DNA from: Pseudomonas sp. PA15(2017) | GTDB lineage: Bacteria > Pseudomonadota > Gammaproteobacteria > Pseudomonadales > Pseudomonadaceae | NCBI RefSeq assembly: GCF_001945395.1 | Contig: NZ_MSXV01000052.1 | Span: 124,001 to 188,000, forward strand | Direction: 5' to 3' | DNA: 64,000 bases | Shown: positions 52,326-62,503 of the stretch, piece by piece | Position numbering within the stretch: position 1 is the stretch's first letter | Layout of the letters: each line of letters starts with the position of its first letter | Notes under the pieces: generated by a model | Seen by the model: only the letters and a program-made list of their open reading frames with translations | Database searches by the model: none | What the model was told of the DNA's origin: nothing | Program-made: the position numbers and the translations under genes

Positions 52326-52808
52326 ATGCTCAAACCTATTCTGCTGGTCGAAGACAATCCACACGATCTGGAGTTGACCCTGATCGCTCTGGAGCGCAGC
52401 CAGCTGGCCAATGACGTGATCGTCATGCGCGATGGTGCCGAGGCGCTGGACTACCTGTTCCGCCGTGGCGACCATGCCGAGCGTCTGCCCGGCAACCCGG
52501 CGATCATGATGCTCGACCTCAAGTTGCCCAAGGTCGACGGCCTGGAAGTACTCAAGGTGGTGCGCGACTCGCCCGAATTGCGCAGTATTCCGATCGTCAT
52601 GCTGACCTCGTCGCGCGAAGGCCCGGACCTGCAGCGCGCCTACGAATTGAACGTGAACGCCTACGTGGTCAAACCAGTCGAATTCAAGGCTTTCGTCTCG
52701 GCCATTTCCGATCTGGGCGTGTTCTGGGCAGTGCTCAACGAGCCGCCTCCCGGCTCCTTGCGCCTGCAGCGACGCACCAAGGATGACGAGCAAACCGATG
52801 ACAACTGA
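52326..52808 (+). CDS. Single-domain response regulator, phytochrome partner
   Basis: This 160-residue protein is one receiver domain without an output domain, of the Rcp1 type that partners phytochromes. It has the acidic pocket in LLVEDNPHDLE, the phospho-acceptor aspartate in MMLDLKLPKVDG (about residue 62), threonine in VMLTSS and the conserved lysine in VVKPVEF. It lies 16 bases after bphP and would receive phosphate from it. The downstream target may be one of the two hybrid kinases that follow. Confidence 0.88.
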   Translation: MLKPILLVEDNPHDLELTLIALERSQLANDVIVMRDGAEALDYLFRRGDHAERLPGNPAIMMLDLKLPKVDGLEVLKVVRDSPELRSIPIVMLTSSREGPDLQRAYELNVNAYVVKPVEFKAFVSAISDLGVFWAVLNEPPPGSLRLQRRTKDDEQTDDN

Positions 52809-52851
52809 CCGCCCGCACCCCATGCGTAATTCCCTGGCCTAACCACAGACC

Positions 52852-55266
52852 GTGATCGACGACCTTTCCATGCCGCTTGTGCCTATCAAACTCCTGTTCA
52901 TCGAAGACAGCCCGCATGACGCGGAACTGGCCCTGCTCGCACTGGAACGCAATGGTCTGGCAGTCGACAGCACCCTGGTCTACGACCACGAGGCCGCCGA
53001 ACGCGCGCTGAAGAACCAACGCTTCGACCTGATCCTCTCCGACTACCTGTTGCCCGGTTCCTCCGGTGCCCAGGCACTGGAAGTGGCACGCCGCCTGGCT
53101 CCGCAGACGCCGTTCATCTTCCTGTCCGGCATGTTCGGCGAAGAGCACGCGGTGGAGATGATGCGCCTGGGCGCCGTCGACTACGTGCTCAAGCAGAACC
53201 TGCCGTTTCTGCCCAAAGCCATCGACCGCGCCATGGCCGAGGTCAACGAACGCGAAGAACGGCGCCGCGTGGAGGACACCCTGCAGGCCGTCGAGGCCCG
53301 TGCACGACTGGCCATCGGCGCGGCGCGCATGGGCATGTGGGATTACGTGCCGGCCACCGATACGCTGATCTGGGACGAACGCTGCCGCGCGCTGTACGAA
53401 CTGGACAAGGGCGCCGACGTCAACATGGCCCTGTTCCTCGGCCGCTGCCACCCCGATGACCGTGCGCAGCTGCGCCAGCGGGTCAACGAAGCGCTGGCCA
53501 CCGACAGCGGCAACGAGTTCCAGGCCGAATTCCGCCTGCCCCTGAGCAACGGCAGCAAACGCTGGATCTCCGCGCGCGGCCAGGCGTTCTTCGACGATGG
53601 CCAGTGCACTCGCTTTCTCGGCGTGCTGCACGACATCACCGAACAAAAACAGGCCAACGAAGCCTTGCTGCGCCTCAACGACGTGCTCGGCGAGCGCGTC
53701 GAAAAGCGCACACGCGAGCGCGACCGCAACTGGGAGCTGTCCCGCGATCTGCTCGCCGTACTGCGTTTCGACATGCGCCCCAGTGCCCTCAACCCGGCCT
53801 GGGAGCAGACCCTTGGCTGGGCGCGCCAGCAGCTCACCCAGGGCCCGCTATGGGAACTGGTGCACAGCGACGATCAGCAGGACACCCGCTCGCACATCGA
53901 GCGCGTGACCTCGGACAACGTCTCGGTGCGTTTCGTCAACCGCATGCGCCATGCCAGCGGCGACTATCACTGGCTGTCGTGGATCGTGGTGCGCGACGAC
54001 GACCTGCTGTACGCCACGGTGCGTGACATCACCCACGAGCGCGCGGTGGTCGAGGAACTGGCCGCCACCAACCAGCAATTGCGCGAGCAGATCGCCGAGC
54101 GAGAGCGTGTGGAAGCGACCCTGCAGCAGATGCAACGTCTGGAAGCGGTCGGCCAGCTCACCGCGGGCGTCGCGCACGATTTCAACAACCTGCTGACCGT
54201 GGTGCTGACCAGTACCAGCTTCCTGATCCGCGACCTGGAAAAGGGCAACCTGGACAAGGCCCGCGGTCGCCTGCAGAACATCACCGATGCCGGCGAGCGC
54301 GGCGCCAAGCTGACCGGCCAGCTGCTGGCCTTCTCACGGCGCCAGCGCCTGGTGCCGGAGGCGGTCAACCTCGGTGAAACCGTGCAGGGTATGCTCGAAC
54401 TGCTGAAAAGCACCCTGGGCGGTAGCGTGCTGATCGAGACGGCCACCGAGCCGGACCTGTGGCATGCCCGGGTCGACCCGACGCAGATCGAACTGATCAT
54501 CCTCAACCTGGCGATCAACGCCCGCGACGCCATGGGTGTGGGCGGTACGCTGCACCTGAGCACCAGCAACGAAGTGATCAGCGAAGCCCCGCGCCGCCCC
54601 GAAGACCCGGAGCCGGGCGACTACGTGGTGCTGTCGGTGCAGGATTCCGGTAGCGGCATGAGCGAGGCGGTGCTCGCCAAGGCCTTCGAGCCGTTCTTCA
54701 CCACCAAGGAAATCGGCAAGGGCTCGGGCCTCGGCCTGGCCCAGGTATTCGGATTCGCCAAGCAGTCCGGTGGCGGCGCACGCATTCTCACCAAGATGGG
54801 CGTCGGCACCACGGTCATGGTCTATCTGCCAGGCCTGCGTAACGTGGTGCAGGCGCAGGAGCAGGAGCAGGTGTCCAGTCAGCCGCTGCCGATCGCCGAG
54901 CCAGGCGACCAACGCACCATCCTTCTGGTCGACGATGACCCGCGGGTACGCGAGGTCACCGCCCTGACGCTGGATGCGCTCGGCTATCAGGTGCGCGAGG
55001 CCCACAGCGGCCTCGATGCCCTGGCCAAGCTCGACGACGACATCGACCTGCTGCTTGCCGATTTCGCCATGCCCGGCATGAACGGCGCCGAGCTGGCCCA
55101 GGCAGCGCGCCGCCGCTACCCGGAGCTGCCGGTGGTGTTCGTCACCGGCTACGCCGAACTGGGTGGGCTGGACGTCGATGAAACGTTCATCGTGCAGAAG
55201 CCCTACCGCAGTGACGAACTGGCGGAAAAACTGCAGCATGCCTTCGCCAGCGGCAAGCTCACCTGA
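52852..55266 (+). CDS. Hybrid sensor kinase with receiver domains at both ends
   Basis: This 804-residue protein has an N-terminal receiver (FIEDSPHDAE, aspartate in LILSDYLLPG), two PAS domains (about residues 140-275 and 295-410), a kinase core (H-box VAHDFNNLLTV, N-box NLAINARDAM, G1 DSGSGMS, F FEPFFTTKE, G2 GSGLGLAQVFG) and a C-terminal receiver (aspartate in LLADFAMPGMNG, lysine in VQKPY). The double-receiver layout suggests phosphorelay with the phytochrome and its response regulator. The start is a GTG at 52852 or an ATG at 52870; neither has a strong site. Confidence 0.85.
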   Translation: MIDDLSMPLVPIKLLFIEDSPHDAELALLALERNGLAVDSTLVYDHEAAERALKNQRFDLILSDYLLPGSSGAQALEVARRLAPQTPFIFLSGMFGEEHAVEMMRLGAVDYVLKQNLPFLPKAIDRAMAEVNEREERRRVEDTLQAVEARARLAIGAARMGMWDYVPATDTLIWDERCRALYELDKGADVNMALFLGRCHPDDRAQLRQRVNEALATDSGNEFQAEFRLPLSNGSKRWISARGQAFFDDGQCTRFLGVLHDITEQKQANEALLRLNDVLGERVEKRTRERDRNWELSRDLLAVLRFDMRPSALNPAWEQTLGWARQQLTQGPLWELVHSDDQQDTRSHIERVTSDNVSVRFVNRMRHASGDYHWLSWIVVRDDDLLYATVRDITHERAVVEELAATNQQLREQIAERERVEATLQQMQRLEAVGQLTAGVAHDFNNLLTVVLTSTSFLIRDLEKGNLDKARGRLQNITDAGERGAKLTGQLLAFSRRQRLVPEAVNLGETVQGMLELLKSTLGGSVLIETATEPDLWHARVDPTQIELIILNLAINARDAMGVGGTLHLSTSNEVISEAPRRPEDPEPGDYVVLSVQDSGSGMSEAVLAKAFEPFFTTKEIGKGSGLGLAQVFGFAKQSGGGARILTKMGVGTTVMVYLPGLRNVVQAQEQEQVSSQPLPIAEPGDQRTILLVDDDPRVREVTALTLDALGYQVREAHSGLDALAKLDDDIDLLLADFAMPGMNGAELAQAARRRYPELPVVFVTGYAELGGLDVDETFIVQKPYRSDELAEKLQHAFASGKLT

Positions 55267-55333
55267 CTCCACTTACCCTGCAGCCCCCAGCGGACTGCAG
55301 TCGCTGCCAGAGCGCAGGATAGGCGACCGACCG

Positions 55334-57463
<2,130 letters not shown>

Positions 57464-57573
57464 CCGGCCGCAAGCGCCTGCGGCGCAGAAGCCGGGAACT
57501 CCGCACCGAGGCCGCGGCTCAATAGTCAGCACCCTGGCGCTTGTCGCCCTTTCCGTTTTTCAGGAACCCCTGC

Positions 57574-57867
57574 ATGCGCGTAGAAGGCTTTTTCGAATCC
57601 CTGGGCGAGGCGTTCGGCTCGTTCATCCGCTTTATCGTCGACGCCCTGAGCGGCGTGTTCGGCATGCTCGGCGGCGCAGTCGCCAGCTTTATCGACGGCC
57701 TGTCCGGCGCTTTGGGGGTTACTCCATCGCTGCTGAGCATCGCCGTGCTGCTGCTGGGGCTGATCCTGCTCTACAGCGCGGTGCGCTCGTTCATGCGCGG
57801 TTCGGTGATCGGCGGGCTGATCTGGCTATTGCTGGGCCTGTGGCTGCTTAGCGGGCTGATCCACTAA
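57574..57867 (+). CDS. Small membrane protein, unknown function
   Basis: This 97-residue protein has an N-terminal amphipathic helix and two hydrophobic helices (about residues 52-70 and 77-95), a glycine-rich middle, and no recognisable domain. The start at 57574 has CAGGAA upstream. An MFS gene follows by 112 bases. I do not recognise the family. Confidence 0.62.
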   Translation: MRVEGFFESLGEAFGSFIRFIVDALSGVFGMLGGAVASFIDGLSGALGVTPSLLSIAVLLLGLILLYSAVRSFMRGSVIGGLIWLLLGLWLLSGLIH

Positions 57868-57979
57868 ACGCTACGGCGCGCGCAGCGTTGCTGATCTGAA
57901 GTCGTCAGACATCTTGCATCCAAATGTTACAACGGACGTGCTAGGCTGAGCGGCCGTCGTTAGCCGCCTAAGTACTCCA

Positions 57980-59221
57980 ATGTCCGTTCATGGTCAGTTG
58001 CTACTGCGTCATCACACGCCTTTCATCCGCTTCTGGCTGGCACGGGTGTTCACCGCCAGCGGCTTCCAGATGCTCACCGTGGCCATTGGCTGGCAGATGT
58101 ACAGCCTCACCGGCAACGTGCTCGACCTGGGCCTGGTCGGCTTGGTCGAATTTCTGCCCAAGATCCTCTTCATCCTGCTGACCGGCCACGTCGCCGACCG
58201 CTTCGACCGCCGCAAGGTCGCCGCGCTGTGCCAGTGCGGCCAGGCCACCGTCGCCATCACCCTGTTGATCGGCAGCAGCACGAGCAGCCTGACCCGCGAG
58301 ATGATCTTCGTCATCGCCTTCATGATGGGCACCGCGCGGGCCTTCGAGATGCCCACTACCCAGGCGCTGCTGCCCAACATCGTGCCGCCGGGCCTGTTCC
58401 CCGCCGCCGTGGCCGCGTCCAGCTCGGCGATGCAGACCGCGACCATCGTCTCCCCCGCCCTGGGCGGCGTGCTCTACGCCGTGGCGCCGGCCTGGGTGTA
58501 TGGCCCGGCGCTGGTGCTGTACCTGATCGCCGTGGGCATGATGCTTAGCCTGCCGTCGCAGCAGAAACCGCTGAAGCAGAAAATCTCGGTGGAATCGCTG
58601 CTGGCCGGCTTCCGCTTCATCCGCAGCCGCCCGGAAGTGTTTGGCGCCATCTCCATGGACATGTTCGCCGTGTTGCTCGGCGGTGCCACCGCGCTGCTGC
58701 CGGTGTTCGCCAAGGACATCCTGCTCACCGGCCCCTGGGGCCTGGGCCTGCTGCGCTCGGCGCCGGCGGTGGGCGCGTTGCTGATGTCGATCTACCTGGC
58801 GCGCCACCCCATCGAGCGGCGCGTCGGCCCGGTGATCCTCGGCTCGGTGGCGATCTTCGGTGTGGCGACCATCGGCTTCGGCCTGTCCACCTCGCTGTGG
58901 TTCAGCCTGGCGACCCTGGTGCTGCTCGGCGCCGCCGACATGGTCAGCATGGTGATCCGCGGCGCCTTCGTGCAGCTGCAGACGCCCGATGACATGCGCG
59001 GCCGGGTCGGCGCGGTGAACAGCCTGTTCATCGGCGCTTCCAACCAGCTCGGCGACTTCCGCGCTGGCGTCAGCGCCGCCTGGTTCGGCACCGTTCCAGC
59101 CGTGCTGATGGGCGGCGTCGGCGCCATCGGCATCAGCCTGCTGTGGATCAAGCTGTTCCCGGCACTGTCGAGCAGGGATCGGATTCGTGATCCGTTGGTG
59201 GGGGATGAGAAAGCCTCCTAG
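57980..59221 (+). CDS. MFS exporter (EntS-like)
   Basis: This 413-residue protein has twelve membrane helices and the MFS cytoplasmic-loop motif in HVADRFDRRKVAALC (about residue 72; consensus G-x-x-x-D-R). It resembles the EntS/MFS_3 group that exports enterobactin-like siderophores and other hydrophobic compounds. C-terminal half signatures include DMRGRVGAVNSLFIGASNQLGDF. No siderophore synthesis genes lie in the window, so the substrate is unknown. Confidence 0.85.
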   Translation: MSVHGQLLLRHHTPFIRFWLARVFTASGFQMLTVAIGWQMYSLTGNVLDLGLVGLVEFLPKILFILLTGHVADRFDRRKVAALCQCGQATVAITLLIGSSTSSLTREMIFVIAFMMGTARAFEMPTTQALLPNIVPPGLFPAAVAASSSAMQTATIVSPALGGVLYAVAPAWVYGPALVLYLIAVGMMLSLPSQQKPLKQKISVESLLAGFRFIRSRPEVFGAISMDMFAVLLGGATALLPVFAKDILLTGPWGLGLLRSAPAVGALLMSIYLARHPIERRVGPVILGSVAIFGVATIGFGLSTSLWFSLATLVLLGAADMVSMVIRGAFVQLQTPDDMRGRVGAVNSLFIGASNQLGDFRAGVSAAWFGTVPAVLMGGVGAIGISLLWIKLFPALSSRDRIRDPLVGDEKAS

Positions 59222-59253
59222 CCAGATAGCAGGATGCTCTCAGCCTGGAGCGC

Positions 59254-60978
59254 CTAGGGCGCTTGCGTTTGCGAAGGCGTTTCACCGGGGGTCCGCCGAG
59301 CCTCGCTTGCCCTGCCGGGATGCATACACGCTTCGCGACTGGTGTAGCCAAGAACCTTGCAAGCATCCAACAGCGACGAAGGTTGCGTGGCCTTTATATC
59401 CCGCTCCTTCTGCGCCAACGCGATGATCATTTGCAACAGAAGTAGGGCCATCGTTAGGATCATTACCCAGATCACTATCTGCTTACCTAGCGCTGCCAAC
59501 AGGCGATAGGCGAGGATTATCCAGGCAGCCGGAGCTCCACCGCGCGATGCTACATCAAGGAACTGCACGCTAAGGATAAACGTCGTCAGCGCCATCAAAG
59601 TGGCTGCTATGGGATCGGCCGCCCAGTGAGCGGTCAGAATCGCAAAGGCCACACTGGGCACGATATGCCTCAGCAACAGCAGGCCGCTGCCGCCGCGCAC
59701 CCAACGCGGCGGTATCAAGCGCATACTGATGCCCATATCGAAAACTATGCACAACCTGGCCAGCCTGTTCCACAGTTTGATAAGCAAGCGGAACACGAGC
59801 AATAACGCCGTGCCGAGGGCTGCAACCGCAGCCACCGTAACGGCAAGGTCCTTGGCGCTTTCAGATGGGCTGCTCAGTACGAATATCACCAGGCAGAGAT
59901 ACAACCACAGCAAAAGGTAGAGCTGCACCCAGCCATTGCCCGGGTGCCAATCCCGCCACCGTGGCAAATAAGTCAAACCCAAATCGTTCAACAGGTCGTC
60001 ATGATGTTCGACGCGCCAAGCCAGCGCCCCGCAGGCTTGCCAGTCGGCATCATCGAAGCCATCCACCAACTTGCGGCGCTCGCCTTCGCGCATCGGTTTG
60101 AGTAACAGCCAGACAGCACGCGACTCCGAGGAGGCCGGTTGCTTTTCGTTCAGCGACTGGCGCAACTCGGCGCGCAGCACCATGGCGCCACGGCGTAAAC
60201 AAAGCTCGTCCCAACGCTCGTCGTCACAAGGCAGCTGACCCCGAGCTTCGTCCCAGTCGAACAGCCGGCAGATTTCGTCAAAGAAACTCAGTGACCAGCC
60301 GACGTTACTTTCGAGCAAGCCCAGCACGCCTTGCTGCAGATAACTGCTGCGATCGAATGGCTGAACCCAGGGCTGCCTGTTCAACTGCCTGACTGACTCG
60401 AGAACCGCCTGTTCCTGCCCCGCCTCCAGTTGCGAATGCCATTGCCACAATTCGGCATCAAGCAGGCGCTCGGCCAGGACGTTCATCGTCGGCATCGGCA
60501 GATAATCGGCCTGCCATGGCGTTAACCAGTTCAGCTGCGTCATGGCCCAGCGCACGCTGTCATCAACCTGGTTGCCGGGCAGCTGAGAGCGGCGCAGCAA
60601 TTCCAATTCGAATGCCCTTTCCTGCTCGGCCTCCCGAGCCTGGAGCAGCGCGTCATCAAGCGAAGCGCAGCTATCCAGCAGATTGCCGACCCACGCTTGG
60701 TCATCGTGATACCGCTGCTGGATCTCCGTCACTGGCGTGGTCAGTTGCCGTGCATCGCTAAACGGCGCTGGCGTAAGAGACTCGTCGAGCGCAACAGGTA
60801 CCTCCATGTACTGGGAGCGCTGCGCCCAATCCAACGCCCACTCATAGGCCTCACGCAGCCGCTGGAACGCTTCGGGGTTCTCGTCGGGGCGGGTCTGCTT
60901 GAGCAGCTGCGCGTAGCGGCGCTTGATGGTGCGGGTGTCGGCCTCGGCGTCCAGGCCGAGCAGTTCCCAGGGGTTCAC
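59254..60978 (-). CDS. Membrane J-domain protein with RPD in place of HPD, distal copy
   Basis: This 574-residue protein starts with a J domain (MNPWELLGLD to about residue 50) in which the HPD motif reads R30-P31-D32; the usual histidine is replaced by arginine. The middle 250 residues are tryptophan-rich and the C-terminal half has several membrane helices. It is the second of two tandem paralogues after an HscC-type Hsp70. E. coli HscC also works with membrane J-proteins, DjlB and DjlC. The start is taken as GTG at 60978, which matches the paralogue N-terminus; GTG at 60981 is possible. It overlaps the stop of the upstream paralogue. Confidence 0.8.
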   Translation of the reverse strand: MNPWELLGLDAEADTRTIKRRYAQLLKQTRPDENPEAFQRLREAYEWALDWAQRSQYMEVPVALDESLTPAPFSDARQLTTPVTEIQQRYHDDQAWVGNLLDSCASLDDALLQAREAEQERAFELELLRRSQLPGNQVDDSVRWAMTQLNWLTPWQADYLPMPTMNVLAERLLDAELWQWHSQLEAGQEQAVLESVRQLNRQPWVQPFDRSSYLQQGVLGLLESNVGWSLSFFDEICRLFDWDEARGQLPCDDERWDELCLRRGAMVLRAELRQSLNEKQPASSESRAVWLLLKPMREGERRKLVDGFDDADWQACGALAWRVEHHDDLLNDLGLTYLPRWRDWHPGNGWVQLYLLLWLYLCLVIFVLSSPSESAKDLAVTVAAVAALGTALLLVFRLLIKLWNRLARLCIVFDMGISMRLIPPRWVRGGSGLLLLRHIVPSVAFAILTAHWAADPIAATLMALTTFILSVQFLDVASRGGAPAAWIILAYRLLAALGKQIVIWVMILTMALLLLQMIIALAQKERDIKATQPSSLLDACKVLGYTSREACMHPGRASEARRTPGETPSQTQAP

Positions 60979-62498
60979 CACTCGGCCTTCTTGCTGTAGT
61001 CAACCTTGAAGGCGCCGGTGCGCCACATCGACCAGCGCGGCCAGGGTGAGCGACGGCTGCCGACCAGGCCGAGGAACAGCACCTCGAGCGCCAAGGCAAT
61101 GCCGAATGCGGCCCAGCCGGAAACCAGATTCGGCGCGAACGCAGCGACGATCATCGCGAAGAGCGCAGCCGGCAGGCCGTGGCGCAGCACCAGCATGCCG
61201 GCGCCACGGTCACGCCAGGCAGCGGGCAGCAGCAGTCGGCTCAGCGGCACGTCGAGGCGCGTCAGGTAACGGGCCAGGCGACTCCAGCCGCGGGCGAGCA
61301 TCACCATCCAGGCGACCACCCCGACGCTGATCAGCAGGTCCTTGAGCCCCAGGCCGAGATAGCCGCCCGAACGTTCCAGGTACACCGACATCTGCGCGTC
61401 CTGCAGCGAGGTGGTGAACATGGCGGTGAACAGCATGAGCCAGGCGTAGACCGTGGCCGGCACTGTCCATTGGCGCGGCTGCCAACGCCGCCAATCGTCA
61501 TCGATCTGCAGGCCGAGCAGTTCCATCAACTCGGGATAGCGCTCGGTAAGCAGCTCGTCCAGCCCCTGACAGGCCTGCCAGTCTTCACTGTCGAAGCGGT
61601 CGACCAGTTGCCGTGCATCACACTCACTCATGGACTTTAGCAGCAGCCAGGCGGCACGCTCCTCGGTACGCAACGGCCAGTCCAGCTCCAGCTGCTGCAA
61701 CAGGCGCTGGCCCACGGCGTGGCGCTCGCAGCGCCAGCACAGCCAGTTCCAGCGCTCGACGGAGCACGGCAGCTCGCCGGTGTCCTCGTTCCAGCCGAAC
61801 AGCCGGCACAGGCGCTCGAACAACCCGCCCGACCAGTGCTCGGTGATTTCGAGCATCCAGACCATGCCATCCTGCAACTGCTGGCGACGGTCGAACGACT
61901 GCAGCCAGTCGCTGGCCAGTAGCGCGGTGGCAGCCTCCACGACGGCGCGCTCCTCGCCGGCCTGCAAGCGATGCTGCAGGGTTTCCAGCTCCAGCGCCAA
62001 CAGTCGTGCGGCCAGTGCGTCCGAGTGGCTGCGCGGCAGGTAATCGGCTTGCCAGGGCGACAGCCACTGCAAGTGCTGCATCCCCCAGCGCAGGATGTTC
62101 AGACTCTCTTCGTCCAGGGTGGCGCAACGTGCCAGCAGATAACGCTGCAGATCGGTTTCCAGCGACTGCTCGCGAGCCTGCTGCAGGGCGGCGTCCAGTG
62201 ACGCGCTGGCCTGCAGCAATTGTTCGATGCGCGCATGCGGTGGCTCTTCGGTGGCGGCCACCACAGCAGGTTCGTCCTGCACTACCGACGCGGGCACCTG
62301 CCATTGGTCGGTGCCGTCCTCCGGCGACCGATCCTGGGCGGCGGCACGGGCCAAGGCTTGCTCGTAGGCTTCGCGAAGGCGCTGGAAGGCGTCGGCGTCC
62401 TCGTCAGGGCGGTGCTGTTTGAGCAACTGCGCATAGCGGCGCTTGATGCTGCGGGTATCGGCGTCGGCGTCCAGGCCAAGCAGCGTCCAGGGATTCAT
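60975..62498 (-). CDS. Membrane J-domain protein with RPD in place of HPD, proximal copy
   Basis: This 507-residue protein starts with a J domain (MNPWTLLGLD) whose motif reads H29-R30-P31-D32, so arginine occupies the histidine position of HPD. The middle is tryptophan-rich and the C-terminal part has several membrane helices. It shares domain order and many residues with the next gene, so the pair arose by duplication. It lies five bases after the HscC gene stop and is almost certainly cotranscribed with it. Its likely job is to recruit HscC to the membrane; this is inferred from the E. coli HscC-DjlB/DjlC system. Confidence 0.82.
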   Translation of the reverse strand: MNPWTLLGLDADADTRSIKRRYAQLLKQHRPDEDADAFQRLREAYEQALARAAAQDRSPEDGTDQWQVPASVVQDEPAVVAATEEPPHARIEQLLQASASLDAALQQAREQSLETDLQRYLLARCATLDEESLNILRWGMQHLQWLSPWQADYLPRSHSDALAARLLALELETLQHRLQAGEERAVVEAATALLASDWLQSFDRRQQLQDGMVWMLEITEHWSGGLFERLCRLFGWNEDTGELPCSVERWNWLCWRCERHAVGQRLLQQLELDWPLRTEERAAWLLLKSMSECDARQLVDRFDSEDWQACQGLDELLTERYPELMELLGLQIDDDWRRWQPRQWTVPATVYAWLMLFTAMFTTSLQDAQMSVYLERSGGYLGLGLKDLLISVGVVAWMVMLARGWSRLARYLTRLDVPLSRLLLPAAWRDRGAGMLVLRHGLPAALFAMIVAAFAPNLVSGWAAFGIALALEVLFLGLVGSRRSPWPRWSMWRTGAFKVDYSKKAEW

Positions 62499-62503
62499 AC
62501 TGA

